A stretch of 17,445 bases of DNA from Clostridia bacterium (lineage in GTDB: Bacteria > Bacillota_A > Clostridia > Oscillospirales > Acutalibacteraceae). How positions within the stretch are numbered: position 1 is the stretch's first letter; every line of letters starts with the position of its first letter. This document shows, one piece after another, positions 6,470 to 14,425 of the stretch. The stretch lies in NCBI GenBank assembly GCA_017547865.1, contig JAFYOA010000249.1:1-17445 (forward strand), written 5' to 3'. A model generated the notes under the pieces. That model worked only from the letters and a program-made list of their open reading frames with translations, was not told where the DNA came from and made no database searches. Position numbers and translations under genes: made by a program.

Positions 6470-6495
6470 GCGCATTTGCAAACGGAGGAGAACGT

Positions 6496-7227
6496 ATGAA
6501 ACATTCCATGCAGTTGATTTTGACCCCGGACCAGGGAAAAGAACTGATCGCCCGTGCGGTGGTGGCCAGAGAAGACGTGCAGACCGCCATGAAGGAGAAC
6601 CGTCTGGTGGTTGTGGCCGGCACCACCAATGCCCATGTTGCCCGCCTGGTGCTGGAACAGTTGGGCTGCGCCGAAGGTTTTTGTGCCGATGGCTTTATGC
6701 GCGGCGCCGTAAAACCTGCCGGAAAAAACGCCGGTGAATTTATCGGTGATGTGATCATTGAAAAAGGCGTGTATCTGAAAGGCAAAACCATTGCCGATAT
6801 CGGTGATACGCTGGGCCACGGTGATGTGATTTTGAAGGGTGCCAACGCGCTGGATCTTGCCACCGGCGAGACCGCTGTGCTGATCGGCAGCCCGGTGCTG
6901 GGTACGGCCGGTTTTGCACTGCGGGCCGCTGTTGGCCGCAAGGCAAAACTTCTGGTGCCTGTTGGCGTGGAAAAGCGCATTGGCACTACCATGGCCAAAG
7001 CCGCTGCTTTGGCAAACGACCCCGGCCACGCCGGCCCCGGTTTGCTGCCCCTGCCCGGCGAAGCCCTGACGGAGATCGATGCGCTGAAAGCCCTGCTGGG
7101 CGTGCAGGCTACGCTGATGGCTGCCGGCGGCATTTGGGGCTGCGAAGGCGCGGCTGTGTTTGCGGTGGAAGGCACCGAAGAACAGCTGGCTGCCTGCCGT
7201 GCACTTGCAAAAGAACTGCAGGGCTGA
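6496..7227 (+). CDS. Conserved protein of unknown function
   Basis: I do not recognise a named family for this 243-residue soluble protein. It starts at an ATG well placed after GGAGGAG. Glycine-rich conserved-looking stretches are visible: LVVVAGTTNAHVARLVLEQ (about 37-55), the stretch GDVILKGANALDLATGETAV (about 109-128), then IGSPVLGTAGFALRAAVGR and LLVPVGVEKRIG, and a C-terminal ALLGVQATLMAAGGIWGCEGAAV. The pattern of KGANALD and GSPVLGTAGFAL reminds me of an uncharacterised protein family also seen in archaea, but I cannot verify this. There is no signal peptide, membrane segment or P-loop. It lies 26 bases before trkA and appears to be in the same transcript as the lipoprotein and the potassium transport genes. 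Confidence 0.75.
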   Translation: MKHSMQLILTPDQGKELIARAVVAREDVQTAMKENRLVVVAGTTNAHVARLVLEQLGCAEGFCADGFMRGAVKPAGKNAGEFIGDVIIEKGVYLKGKTIADIGDTLGHGDVILKGANALDLATGETAVLIGSPVLGTAGFALRAAVGRKAKLLVPVGVEKRIGTTMAKAAALANDPGHAGPGLLPLPGEALTEIDALKALLGVQATLMAAGGIWGCEGAAVFAVEGTEEQLAACRALAKELQG

Positions 7228-7253
7228 TTTTATAGAAAAAGGACAGAGATACT

Positions 7254-8609
7254 ATGAAGATCATTGTTGTGGGCTGTGGTAAAATCGGCAGCACACTGGT
7301 GGAAGAACTGGCCGAAGACGGCCATGATATCACCGTTATCGATACACGGCCGGAAAAGCTGAACCAGTTGAGCAGCTACCTGGATGTTTACGGTGTGGAG
7401 GGCAGTGGTGCCAGCTACCAGACCCAGGTGGAGGCCGGCGTTAAAACCGCGGATATGCTGATTGCCACCACGGCAGCAGACGAAGTGAACCTGCTGTGCT
7501 GTCTGATCGCCAAGCAGGTTGGCGTACAGAACATCATTGCCCGTGTGCGTACCCCGTATTATATGGATGACATTCGCTTTTTCCGGGATGAAATGGGCCT
7601 TTCTTTGGCTATTTCTCCGGAACTGGTTACCGCGCAGGAAATTTCCCGTCACATTCGTTTCCCCTCTGCCATCAACGTGGAAACGTTCAACAAAGGGCGA
7701 GTGGAATTAATTCAGGTTTGTATTCCGGAAAAGTGCAAAATGGACGGCAAAGCACTGGAAGAAATCGCTTATCTGCGCAAATCCGGCGTTTTGATTTGCA
7801 TGGTGGAGCGAAACGGCGAAGTGGTGATTCCCAACGGTAAATTTGTGCTGCGCAGCGGCGATGATATTACCGTGGTGGTGCCCCCGGGCAAGACCGGTGA
7901 ATTCTTTGCCTATCTCGGGCTGAAAAACAATACCATCGAATCCGTTATCATTGCAGGCGGCGGACGCATTTCCTATTATCTGGCCCATATTCTGCTGGAT
8001 GAAGGCATGGCTGTGAAAATCATTGAAAAGAACCCTGCCCGTGCCATGGAACTGTGTGAACTGCTGCCCGGTGCCACCATCATTCAGGGTGACTGCACCG
8101 ATAAGAAACTGCTGGAAGAAGAAGGCGTGGACAGCGCCCAGTGCTTTGTAAGTCTGACGGATATGGACGAAGAAAATGTCATGCTCTCGCTGTACGTTGG
8201 TACCCGTTCCAAGGCCAAGCTGATCACCAAGATCAACCATGTTACCTTCGATGAAGTGATCAATCACCTGCCCCTGGGCTCGGTGGTTTATTCCAAAAAC
8301 GTGGTGGTGGAACTGCTGGCGCAGTACGTTCGTGCCACCCAAAACTCCGTGGGCTCCAATGTGGAGACCCTGCATATTCTTGGAGACGGCGCGGCCGAAG
8401 CGCTGGAGTTCCATGTGCGGGCCAATTCTCCGCTGGTGGGTGTGCCCCTGCAGGAATTGAACATTAAGCCGAATTTGCTGGTATGCAGCATTACGCACCA
8501 GGGGACTTCCATCATTCCCCGCGGCCGCGATGCCATGCATGCCGGTGATTCCGTGATCATTGTGACCACCAATACCGGCCTGAATGATCTAAGCGATATT
8601 CTGGCGTGA
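7254..8609 (+). CDS. trkA: Trk potassium uptake regulator TrkA
   Basis: This 451-residue cytoplasmic protein is the gating ring subunit of a Trk/Ktr potassium transporter. It has two RCK_N/RCK_C pairs: the first Rossmann domain begins MKIIVVGCGKIGS (GxGxxG at 7-12, acidic Asp30) and is followed by an RCK_C domain at about 145-222 ending GDDITVVVP; the second starts at about 230 with VIIAGGGRIS (235-240) and Glu258, followed by an RCK_C domain at about 370-450 ending GDSVIIV. The length matches the tandem TrkA type rather than the single-RCK KtrA type. A ligand such as NAD(H) or ATP is known for the family. Ribosome binding site AAAGGA precedes the ATG. The next gene encodes the membrane subunit, starting 10 bases after the stop. 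Confidence 0.95.
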   Translation: MKIIVVGCGKIGSTLVEELAEDGHDITVIDTRPEKLNQLSSYLDVYGVEGSGASYQTQVEAGVKTADMLIATTAADEVNLLCCLIAKQVGVQNIIARVRTPYYMDDIRFFRDEMGLSLAISPELVTAQEISRHIRFPSAINVETFNKGRVELIQVCIPEKCKMDGKALEEIAYLRKSGVLICMVERNGEVVIPNGKFVLRSGDDITVVVPPGKTGEFFAYLGLKNNTIESVIIAGGGRISYYLAHILLDEGMAVKIIEKNPARAMELCELLPGATIIQGDCTDKKLLEEEGVDSAQCFVSLTDMDEENVMLSLYVGTRSKAKLITKINHVTFDEVINHLPLGSVVYSKNVVVELLAQYVRATQNSVGSNVETLHILGDGAAEALEFHVRANSPLVGVPLQELNIKPNLLVCSITHQGTSIIPRGRDAMHAGDSVIIVTTNTGLNDLSDILA

Positions 8610-8619
8610 GGAACTTGGC

Positions 8620-10059
8620 ATGAATATTCGAATGATTTTGTATATTCTCGGCTGGGTCATCTGCATGGAGTCGCTGTTTCTCTGCCTGCCGATGATTGCC
8701 GGCCTGGTGTACGGCGAAGCGATTTGGACCAGCTATGCCGTGGTGGCGATGATTTGTTTGACTGTGGGCGGCGCCCTGCGGCAGCTGAAGCCGAAAAACA
8801 CCGCTTTTTATGCCCGGGAAGGCTTTACCACCGTGGCCCTGAGCTGGACGGTGCTGGGTTTTCTGGGTGCCCTGCCTTTTGTGTTGGGCGGCGAAATACC
8901 TTCTTACGTAGACGCACTGTTTGAAACGGTCTCCGGCTTTACCACCACCGGCGCCACCATTCTCTCCGATGTGGAAAAGCTTTCTCATGCATCGATTTTA
9001 TGGCGAAGCACCACCCACTGGGTTGGCGGCGTGGGCGTGCTGGTGTTTGTTCTTACCATTATTCCGCTGGTGGGCGGTCATTCCATTTATCTTCTGCGGG
9101 CAGAAAGTACAGGCCCTTCTGTCAATAAATTAGGCCCCCGCATGAAAGACACCGCTGCGGTGCTGTACGGTATTTATATCGTGATGACGCTGATTCTGCT
9201 GGCGTTGCTGCTGGGCGGCGGAATGAGCTGGTTTGAAGCTATCAATACAGCTTTGTCTACGGCCGGTACCGGCGGCTTTGGTTTCCGCAACAATTCCATG
9301 GCCAGCTTTTCACCTTATATCCGGGTGGTGGTGGCGGTGTTCATGCTGCTGTTCGGCATCAACTTTAACCTGTATTACTGCATTTACGCCCGGCGCCCCA
9401 AAGATTTCTTCAAGAGTGAGGAACTGTGGGTGTATGTGGGCATTGCAATGATATCTACCCTACTCATCACGGTGAATATCTGGAGCATGGTGGGAGAACT
9501 GCCGGAAGCACTGAACCATGCATTTTTCCAGGTGACAGCCATTATGAGTACCACGGGTTTTTCCACCACGGACTTCAACCAGTGGCCGGAATTTTCCCGG
9601 ATGATCCTGGTGGCGCTGATCTTTGTGGGCGGCTCGGCGGGTTCCACCGCCGGCGGCATGAAGGTAAGCCGCATTATCCTGCTGTTCAAAGGCGTGCGCC
9701 GCGAGCTGAAACTGCTGGTGCATCCCCGCGCTGTGGGTGTGATTCACTTTGAAGGTAAACGTGTGCAGCACGAAGTCTCCCGTTCGGTGAATATGTATTT
9801 CATTACCTATATGGGAATGTTCGTTATTTCCATGCTGCTGCTCAGCCTGGATCAGTTCGATTTTCTCACGAACTTTACCTCCACGGTGACGACCCTGAGC
9901 AACGTAGGCCCCGGCTTGAACGTGGTGGGTCCCCTGGGGAATTTTGGCGGGTTCAGCCCCTTCTCCAAACTGCTGCTGACCTTCAATATGCTGGCCGGCC
10001 GTTTGGAACTGTTCCCCATGCTGCTGCTGTTCATGTCTTCCACCTGGAAGTGCCGCTGA
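8620..10059 (+). CDS. trkH: Trk potassium uptake membrane subunit TrkH
   Basis: This 479-residue integral membrane protein is the pore of the Trk system. The four pore loops are visible, each with its filter glycine: SGFTTTGA (105-112), STAGTGGFG (213-221), MSTTGFSTTDF (309-319) and LSNVGPGLN (427-434). The conserved GGSAGSTAGGMK (337-348) and MLAGRLELFP (458-467) are typical of TrkH. Multiple hydrophobic segments span the protein, beginning with MILYILGWVICMESLFLCLPM. All four loops carry Gly rather than the Ser of Na+-selective HKT members, consistent with K+ uptake. Its ribosome binding site GAGGA (8608-8612) overlaps the trkA stop codon, indicating translational coupling with trkA. The strong terminator at 10071-10114 ends the operon. 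Confidence 0.95.
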   Translation: MNIRMILYILGWVICMESLFLCLPMIAGLVYGEAIWTSYAVVAMICLTVGGALRQLKPKNTAFYAREGFTTVALSWTVLGFLGALPFVLGGEIPSYVDALFETVSGFTTTGATILSDVEKLSHASILWRSTTHWVGGVGVLVFVLTIIPLVGGHSIYLLRAESTGPSVNKLGPRMKDTAAVLYGIYIVMTLILLALLLGGGMSWFEAINTALSTAGTGGFGFRNNSMASFSPYIRVVVAVFMLLFGINFNLYYCIYARRPKDFFKSEELWVYVGIAMISTLLITVNIWSMVGELPEALNHAFFQVTAIMSTTGFSTTDFNQWPEFSRMILVALIFVGGSAGSTAGGMKVSRIILLFKGVRRELKLLVHPRAVGVIHFEGKRVQHEVSRSVNMYFITYMGMFVISMLLLSLDQFDFLTNFTSTVTTLSNVGPGLNVVGPLGNFGGFSPFSKLLLTFNMLAGRLELFPMLLLFMSSTWKCR

Positions 10060-10070
10060 AAATAAAAACA

Positions 10071-10114
10071 ACTGCCCGAAGAAGGTGTGGCCTTCCCGGG
10101 CAGTTTTTCTTTTT
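10071..10114. terminator. Bidirectional terminator between trkH and asparaginase
   Basis: ACTGCCCG (10071-10078) pairs with CGGGCAGT (10097-10104), with an inner GAAGG/CCTTC stem. On the + strand it is followed by TTTTTCTTTTT. On the - strand the stem is followed by TGTTTTTATTTT, so it can also end the asparaginase transcript, although that gene's stop codon lies within the + strand T-run side. Confidence 0.9.
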
Positions 10115-11123
10115 ATTCGTGCTTTTGCAGGGTGAACACCGCTTGCTTGAAGCCAACGTTTTCGTTGGTATCGTTGCGCAGAATGCCGTCGCTCAGCTTC
10201 TGCAGGCGGGCCATGGTGTCTTTGTCGTTGTAGCCAATCTGCCGGAAGATCTCTGCCAGAATGATCGGCCAGGTGTCCTCGGTACCGTCGGTCAGTTTAA
10301 AGGAAATACCGATGCGTTCTTTTTTCAGCGCCAGGCCGTATACACCCGCGGCGCCGCCCTTGGCCACAATGTTCGGGTCTTCGTTGATGATACTGCACAT
10401 AAACCCGGTGCCGCGCATCATGCGGTTGTAGGTGTGGATGCGGGGAACAAAGCGCTCGGCAGCTTCCCGCAGGGCAGGGTTGGCAATTTTATCCGGGCAG
10501 GCCAGGTTCTTAAAGGCAATGGCAATGTTCTTCATGCCCACGGCAAACACCGGCACGCCGCAGCCGTCAATGCCCAGCTGCACATCTTCCACCGGGTATT
10601 CCGAAAGCGCAGCCACCGTGCGCAGCACTTCCTGCTGGCAGGGGGAGGTGATTTTCTCGTAATCCTTGACAGAACCGGTGAGCTCTTTCTGCAGCAGCAT
10701 AAGGGCTGCGTGCTTGCCCGCACAGTTGTGGAAGAACTTGCGGGGGCCTTCTCCGGCACGGATGCGCGCCTCGTTGGCGGGAACATTGGCAGGAACCGCG
10801 GGGTTCATCACCAGGTCTTCTTCAGAAAGACCGGCCTTGCGGAAGATGGATTGCAATGCTTCCACATGGAAAGATTCTCCGGCGTGGGAGCCCGCGAAGA
10901 GTACGCTTTCTTCCGGGGTGATCCCGTATTTTTCATCCAGCTTGTGGGCCAGCACCGGCAGCGCCTGCACCGGTTTGGAGGCACTTCTGTAAAAAACAAC
11001 CGCTTCCGGGTCGCCCACGCTGTAAATCACCTTGCTGTTTTCATCCACCAGGGCAATGTGCCCCCGGTGGGTCAAATCCAGCAGTTCACCGCGGGTCTCC
11101 TGGGTGAGAATCGCATCGCTCAT
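10113..11123 (-). CDS. L-asparaginase II (asparaginase of the Rhizobium etli type)
   Basis: This 336-residue cytoplasmic enzyme should hydrolyse L-asparagine to aspartate and ammonia. The family signature is clear: TRGELLDLTHRGHIALVD (10-27), GDPEAVVFYRSASKPVQALP (37-56), FAGSHAGE (76-83) and NCAGKHAALML (133-143). By the published mechanism of the R. etli enzyme the serine/lysine pairs and a Cys-Lys-Cys metal site matter; here Ser47, Lys50 and Ser79, plus Cys134, Lys137 and Cys188 (IDGCGVPVFA), fall at matching places. It is unrelated to the classic AnsA/AnsB asparaginases. The ATG follows AAAGGTGA on the - strand. It is a single-gene unit, convergent with trkH and divergent from the esterase gene. 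Confidence 0.88.
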   Translation of the reverse strand: MSDAILTQETRGELLDLTHRGHIALVDENSKVIYSVGDPEAVVFYRSASKPVQALPVLAHKLDEKYGITPEESVLFAGSHAGESFHVEALQSIFRKAGLSEEDLVMNPAVPANVPANEARIRAGEGPRKFFHNCAGKHAALMLLQKELTGSVKDYEKITSPCQQEVLRTVAALSEYPVEDVQLGIDGCGVPVFAVGMKNIAIAFKNLACPDKIANPALREAAERFVPRIHTYNRMMRGTGFMCSIINEDPNIVAKGGAAGVYGLALKKERIGISFKLTDGTEDTWPIILAEIFRQIGYNDKDTMARLQKLSDGILRNDTNENVGFKQAVFTLQKHE

Positions 11124-11158
11124 ATAAAAATCACCTTTCTGTGTTGTGGTCTGTCCTC

Positions 11159-11164
11159 ATTATA
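11159..11164 (-). promoter_or_regulatory. Candidate -10 box for the asparaginase gene
   Basis: On the - strand this reads TATAAT, about 36 bases before the asparaginase ATG; no convincing -35 hexamer is seen at the right distance, so confidence is moderate. Confidence 0.5.
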
Positions 11165-11251
11165 CGTCTTTTGAGCCGGAAAGAAAAGCGATTTACCAAA
11201 AAAGCAGGGGGAATTTTGTGGAGAGTGTGAATGGAGTTGAATGTAAAAGCC

Positions 11252-11260
11252 TGTTATAAT
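11252..11260 (+). promoter_or_regulatory. Extended -10 promoter of the esterase/cutC pair
   Basis: TGTTATAAT gives a perfect -10 (11255-11260) with the upstream TG of an extended -10, 41 bases before the esterase ATG at 11302. The -35 region (TGGAGT at a 17-base spacing) is poor, as is common for extended -10 promoters. Confidence 0.6.
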
Positions 11261-11301
11261 AAGTCTGTATTGAAAACGCTGTAAAGCGGGGAGGAAAACG
11301 T

Positions 11302-12156
11302 ATGTCACTGATCAATCTTAATTTTGAAAGCCGCTACCTTTGCAATAATACGGAGGTCTCCATTATTCTGCCCAACCTGCCGGGCAAAGAGACCCCGAAG
11401 GATTTTTACGGCAGCGGGAAAAAATACCCGGTGCTGTGGCTGCTGCACGGCACCTTTGGTGACCATAGCGACTGGGTGCGCAAGAGCAACATCGAATTGT
11501 ATGCCTGCGAACGCAATGTGATCGTTGTGATGCCCAGCGGCATGAACGCCGACTACGCCAACTGGCCCACCTTCTCCACGGGCTACAATATGTACGATTA
11601 TCTGTTCGAAGAACTGATGCCCCTGGTGTACAACTGGTTCCCGGCCTCCGATAAGCCGCAGGATAACTACATCGCCGGCCTTTCCATGGGCGGCGCCGGT
11701 ACCTGCATTTATGCTTTGAATCACCCGGAAAAATTCGCCGGTGCGGCGGTGCTTTCCGCTTACCCGTGGGATCTGCAGAGCCATATCGATGCCCCGGATT
11801 CCGCCCGTTCCCGCCGCTGGAAGAACGCCATTGCCAACGCCGGCAGACCGGAAGCCTACCTTGCTTCTTACCAGAACAGTCGCCGTATTCTTACGGAGCG
11901 TGTGGCCGCCGGTGAAAAACTACCCAAGCTGTATTTTGCCTGCGGCAAGAACGACTTCCTGTACCAGGGTTACCTGGAATTCAAAGACTACGCCAAAGAA
12001 ATTGGCCTGAAGGCGAAGTTTGAAGAATTCGCCGGCTTCACCCACGAATGGCGCTTCTGGGATAAGACCATTCAGCGCGCCATGGATTATTTTGGGCTGA
12101 AAGCCCCCAAGGCCCCTGTGCCGGTGGTGGCCAAGGAAGAAAAGAAGGATAAATGA
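11302..12156 (+). CDS. Esterase D / CE1-like alpha/beta hydrolase
   Basis: This 284-residue alpha/beta hydrolase belongs to the esterase-D (PF00756-like) group that includes S-formylglutathione hydrolase, tributyrin esterases and feruloyl or acetyl xylan esterases. The oxyanion-hole region LWLLHGTFG (45-53) precedes the nucleophile elbow GLSMGG (126-131) with Ser128; Asp218 in CGKNDF and His248 in FTHEWRFW complete the likely triad. There is no signal peptide, so it acts in the cytoplasm. The C-terminal tail KAPKAPVPVVAKEEKKDK is low-complexity and probably disordered. GGGGAGG precedes the ATG. Its last codons overlap the cutC start by 4 bases. The substrate is not shown; deacylation of plant sugar esters is one inference. 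Confidence 0.85.
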   Translation: MSLINLNFESRYLCNNTEVSIILPNLPGKETPKDFYGSGKKYPVLWLLHGTFGDHSDWVRKSNIELYACERNVIVVMPSGMNADYANWPTFSTGYNMYDYLFEELMPLVYNWFPASDKPQDNYIAGLSMGGAGTCIYALNHPEKFAGAAVLSAYPWDLQSHIDAPDSARSRRWKNAIANAGRPEAYLASYQNSRRILTERVAAGEKLPKLYFACGKNDFLYQGYLEFKDYAKEIGLKAKFEEFAGFTHEWRFWDKTIQRAMDYFGLKAPKAPVPVVAKEEKKDK

Positions 12157-12902
12157 GCATTTTGTTTGAAGTGTGCTGCGGCACCGCCGACGACGCCCTG
12201 CAGGCAGCTGCCGGTGGAGCTGACCGCATTGAGTTGAATTCTGCCCTGTTTTTGGGCGGGCTGACCCCCAGCGTGGGCGCCTTGCAGGTGGTGAAAGCCA
12301 ACTGCACGGTGCCGGTGGTGTGTATGGTGCGCCCGCGCGAGGCCGGTTTTTGCTACAGCGAAACGGAATTCGCCGCCATGCTGGCCGATGCCAAAGCCCT
12401 GCTGGCTGCCGGTGCAGATGGACTGGCCTTCGGTTTTCTTCACCCGGACGGAACCGTGGATGAAGCACGAACCCGGTGCTTTGTGCAGCTGTGCGGGGAA
12501 AAGGAAGCGGTGTTTCACCGGGCGTTTGATGTGACTCCGGACCGGGATGCTGCCATAAAAACACTGATCGCCTGCGGGGTGAAGCGCGTGCTCACCAGTG
12601 GCGGTGCGGTGAGCGCCCCGGCGGGAAAAGACGAACTGCGGCGGATGCAGCAAACCTACGGCGGGCAGATCGAAATTCTGCCCGGCGGGGGTGTTCGTGC
12701 GGAAAATGCGGCGCAGTTGGCCGCCTATACCGGTGTGAACCAGCTGCATGGTTCTGCCCGCAGTGTGGTGAAAGACACCAGCACGGAAAACAATCCGGCC
12801 ATCGTTTTTGGCGGCGCCATAGAAGACAAAACCCTGCCGGAAACGGAATTTAAACGCACTGACCCGAACCTTGTGCGGGCGGTGAAAGATGCACTGAAAT
12901 AA
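12153..12902 (+). CDS. cutC: CutC family protein
   Basis: This 249-residue TIM-barrel protein has the family landmarks in order: FEVCCGTADDALQAAAGGADRIELN is the opening region (about 5-29), then GGLTPSVG (35-42), MVRPREAGFCYSE (58-70), GADGLAFGFLHPDGTVDEAR (about 87-106), FHRAFD (119-124), VLTSGGAVSAP (about 144-154) and ILPGGGVRAENA (about 172-183). CutC was first described as a copper homeostasis protein in Escherichia coli, but its molecular activity remains unsettled, so the metal role should not be assumed. The ATG overlaps the esterase stop as ATGA, with AAGGA upstream inside the esterase gene, indicating coupled translation. It is the last gene of the unit and is followed by the hairpin at 12909-12940. 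Confidence 0.92.
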   Translation: MSILFEVCCGTADDALQAAAGGADRIELNSALFLGGLTPSVGALQVVKANCTVPVVCMVRPREAGFCYSETEFAAMLADAKALLAAGADGLAFGFLHPDGTVDEARTRCFVQLCGEKEAVFHRAFDVTPDRDAAIKTLIACGVKRVLTSGGAVSAPAGKDELRRMQQTYGGQIEILPGGGVRAENAAQLAAYTGVNQLHGSARSVVKDTSTENNPAIVFGGAIEDKTLPETEFKRTDPNLVRAVKDALK

Positions 12903-12940
12903 AAAAAGAAGCGGCAGGACCGGTTTGGTCTTGCCGCTTT
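12903..12940. terminator. Bidirectional terminator between cutC and uxaA
   Basis: AAGCGGCAGGACC (12909-12921) pairs with GGTCTTGCCGCTT (12927-12939), a 13-bp stem with one G-T pair and a 5-base loop. On the - strand it is followed by a long T run (A run 12901-12907), a strong stop for the uxa operon; on the + strand only TTT follows the stem, weaker for cutC. Confidence 0.9.
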
Positions 12941-12952
12941 TGCGTGTTAGGT

Positions 12953-14425
12953 TTACAATGTCACGCCGTCTTTGAAGATGGCCAGTTCGGTTTTTGTAAG
13001 GCCCTCTGCCTTTACAGGCTTGCCGGAGGCAATGGCCAGCACGGTTTCTACAAAATCGGCCAGTACGGTTTCTGCAGGCTGTTCCAGCAGGCTGCCGGCA
13101 TCAAAGTCGATCCAGCCCGGTTTGCGGGCGGCCAACTGGTGGTTGGTAGCCACTTTTGCGGTGGGCACCGGGCAGCCAAAGGGGGTTCCGCGGCCGGTGG
13201 TGAAGAGAATGATCTGCGCACCTGCAGCTGCCATGGCGGTGGCAGAGACCAGATCGTTGCCGGGACCCTGCAGCAGTGTAAGGCCCTGTACCTTTACACG
13301 GTCGCCATAGGCGATCACATCGTGCACCGGGGCGGTACCGCCCTTTTGCACGCAGCCCAAAGACTTGTCTTCCAGCGTGGTGATGCCGCCGGCTTTGTTG
13401 CCGGGGGAGGGGTTCTCGTCCACCTTTTCGCCGTGGCGCAAAAAGTAATCTTTGAAATCGTTGATGAGATGTACGGTCTTGTCAAACAACTCCGGAGAAA
13501 CACAGCGGTTCATCAGCAGGGTCTCCGCACCGAACATTTCGGGCACTTCGGTCAGCATGGCGCTGCCGCCCCGGGCAATGAGCCAATCGGAAAAACGACC
13601 CAGCAGGGGGTTGGCGGTAATGCCGGAGAAACCGTCGGAGCCGCCGCACTTAAGGCCGATGACCAGCTTGCTCACCGGACAGGGCACCCGCTGCATGGCT
13701 TTGGCTTCTTCTACCAGGGGAAGCAGCAGTTCGGCACCGGCGGTGATCTCATCTTCCACATCCTGAGCCACCAGGAATTTCACCCGGTTGGGGTCGGTTT
13801 CGCCCAGCACTTTCTGCAGTTCGGGAATGTTGTTGTTCTCGCAGCCAAGACCCAACACCAGCACACCGGCGGCGTTGGGGTGGCGGATGAGACCGGAAAG
13901 GCACTTCTGGGTGAACAACTGGTCGTCTCCCAACTGGGAGCAGCCGTAGGGATGGGTGTAGGCATAAATCTCGCTGTAACCGGTGCGTTCCCGCAGCTCA
14001 GTTTCAATGGCCCGGGCGACGCTGTTCACGCAGCCCACGGTGGGAATGATCCAAATTTCGTTGCGCACGCCCACGCTACCATCGGCGCGGGGATATCCCA
14101 TGAAGGTGGGGCCCTCCGCCGGGGCGGGTTCTTTGTAATCCGGGGTGTAGGTGTATTCCAACGCACCGGAAAGATTGGATTTGATGTTGTGGGTATGCAG
14201 GTGGCAGCCCACGGCCACATCGCTTTTGGCGTGGCCAATGGGAAAGCCGTATTTGATGATGTTTTCGCCGGCGGCAATATTGCGCAAAGCAACCTTGTGG
14301 CCCTGGGGAATAGCATCAACACACAGCAGTTCGCCCCCGGCCCACCGGGCGGTTTCCCCGGCGGCAATGTCCCGCAGGGCTACAGCGGCGTTATCGCTTT
14401 CGTGAATACGGATCAGATCGTTCAT
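12953..14425 (-). CDS. uxaA: Altronate dehydratase
   Basis: This enzyme dehydrates D-altronate to 2-keto-3-deoxy-D-gluconate, the third step of galacturonate breakdown in the cytoplasm. The protein is 490 residues, close to the Escherichia coli length of 495. The N-terminal SAF-like domain (about 1-80) ends VGCHLHTHN (72-80); the large GD_AH part begins FMGYPRADGSVGVRNEIW (108-125) and contains GCVN (131-134), HPYGCSQLGDD (158-168), GLGCENNN (192-199) and LKCGGSDGFSGITANP (258-273), and near the C-terminus RGTPFGCPVPTAKV. Family members need Fe2+. Its ATG overlaps the uxaB stop codon by 4 bases (ATGA), so translation is coupled with uxaB. It is the last gene of the operon, with a strong - strand terminator 14 bases beyond the stop. 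Confidence 0.95.
   Translation of the reverse strand: MNDLIRIHESDNAAVALRDIAAGETARWAGGELLCVDAIPQGHKVALRNIAAGENIIKYGFPIGHAKSDVAVGCHLHTHNIKSNLSGALEYTYTPDYKEPAPAEGPTFMGYPRADGSVGVRNEIWIIPTVGCVNSVARAIETELRERTGYSEIYAYTHPYGCSQLGDDQLFTQKCLSGLIRHPNAAGVLVLGLGCENNNIPELQKVLGETDPNRVKFLVAQDVEDEITAGAELLLPLVEEAKAMQRVPCPVSKLVIGLKCGGSDGFSGITANPLLGRFSDWLIARGGSAMLTEVPEMFGAETLLMNRCVSPELFDKTVHLINDFKDYFLRHGEKVDENPSPGNKAGGITTLEDKSLGCVQKGGTAPVHDVIAYGDRVKVQGLTLLQGPGNDLVSATAMAAAGAQIILFTTGRGTPFGCPVPTAKVATNHQLAARKPGWIDFDAGSLLEQPAETVLADFVETVLAIASGKPVKAEGLTKTELAIFKDGVTL

Noticed and set aside
5256..7175. 639-residue - strand open frame opposite the lipoprotein and the unknown gene
   Set aside because: It spans two genes with clear starts and signals on the + strand and has low-complexity shadow composition.
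10050..11174. 374-residue + strand open frame opposite the asparaginase gene
   Set aside because: It starts inside the trkH end and runs through the terminator; the asparaginase on the - strand explains the region.
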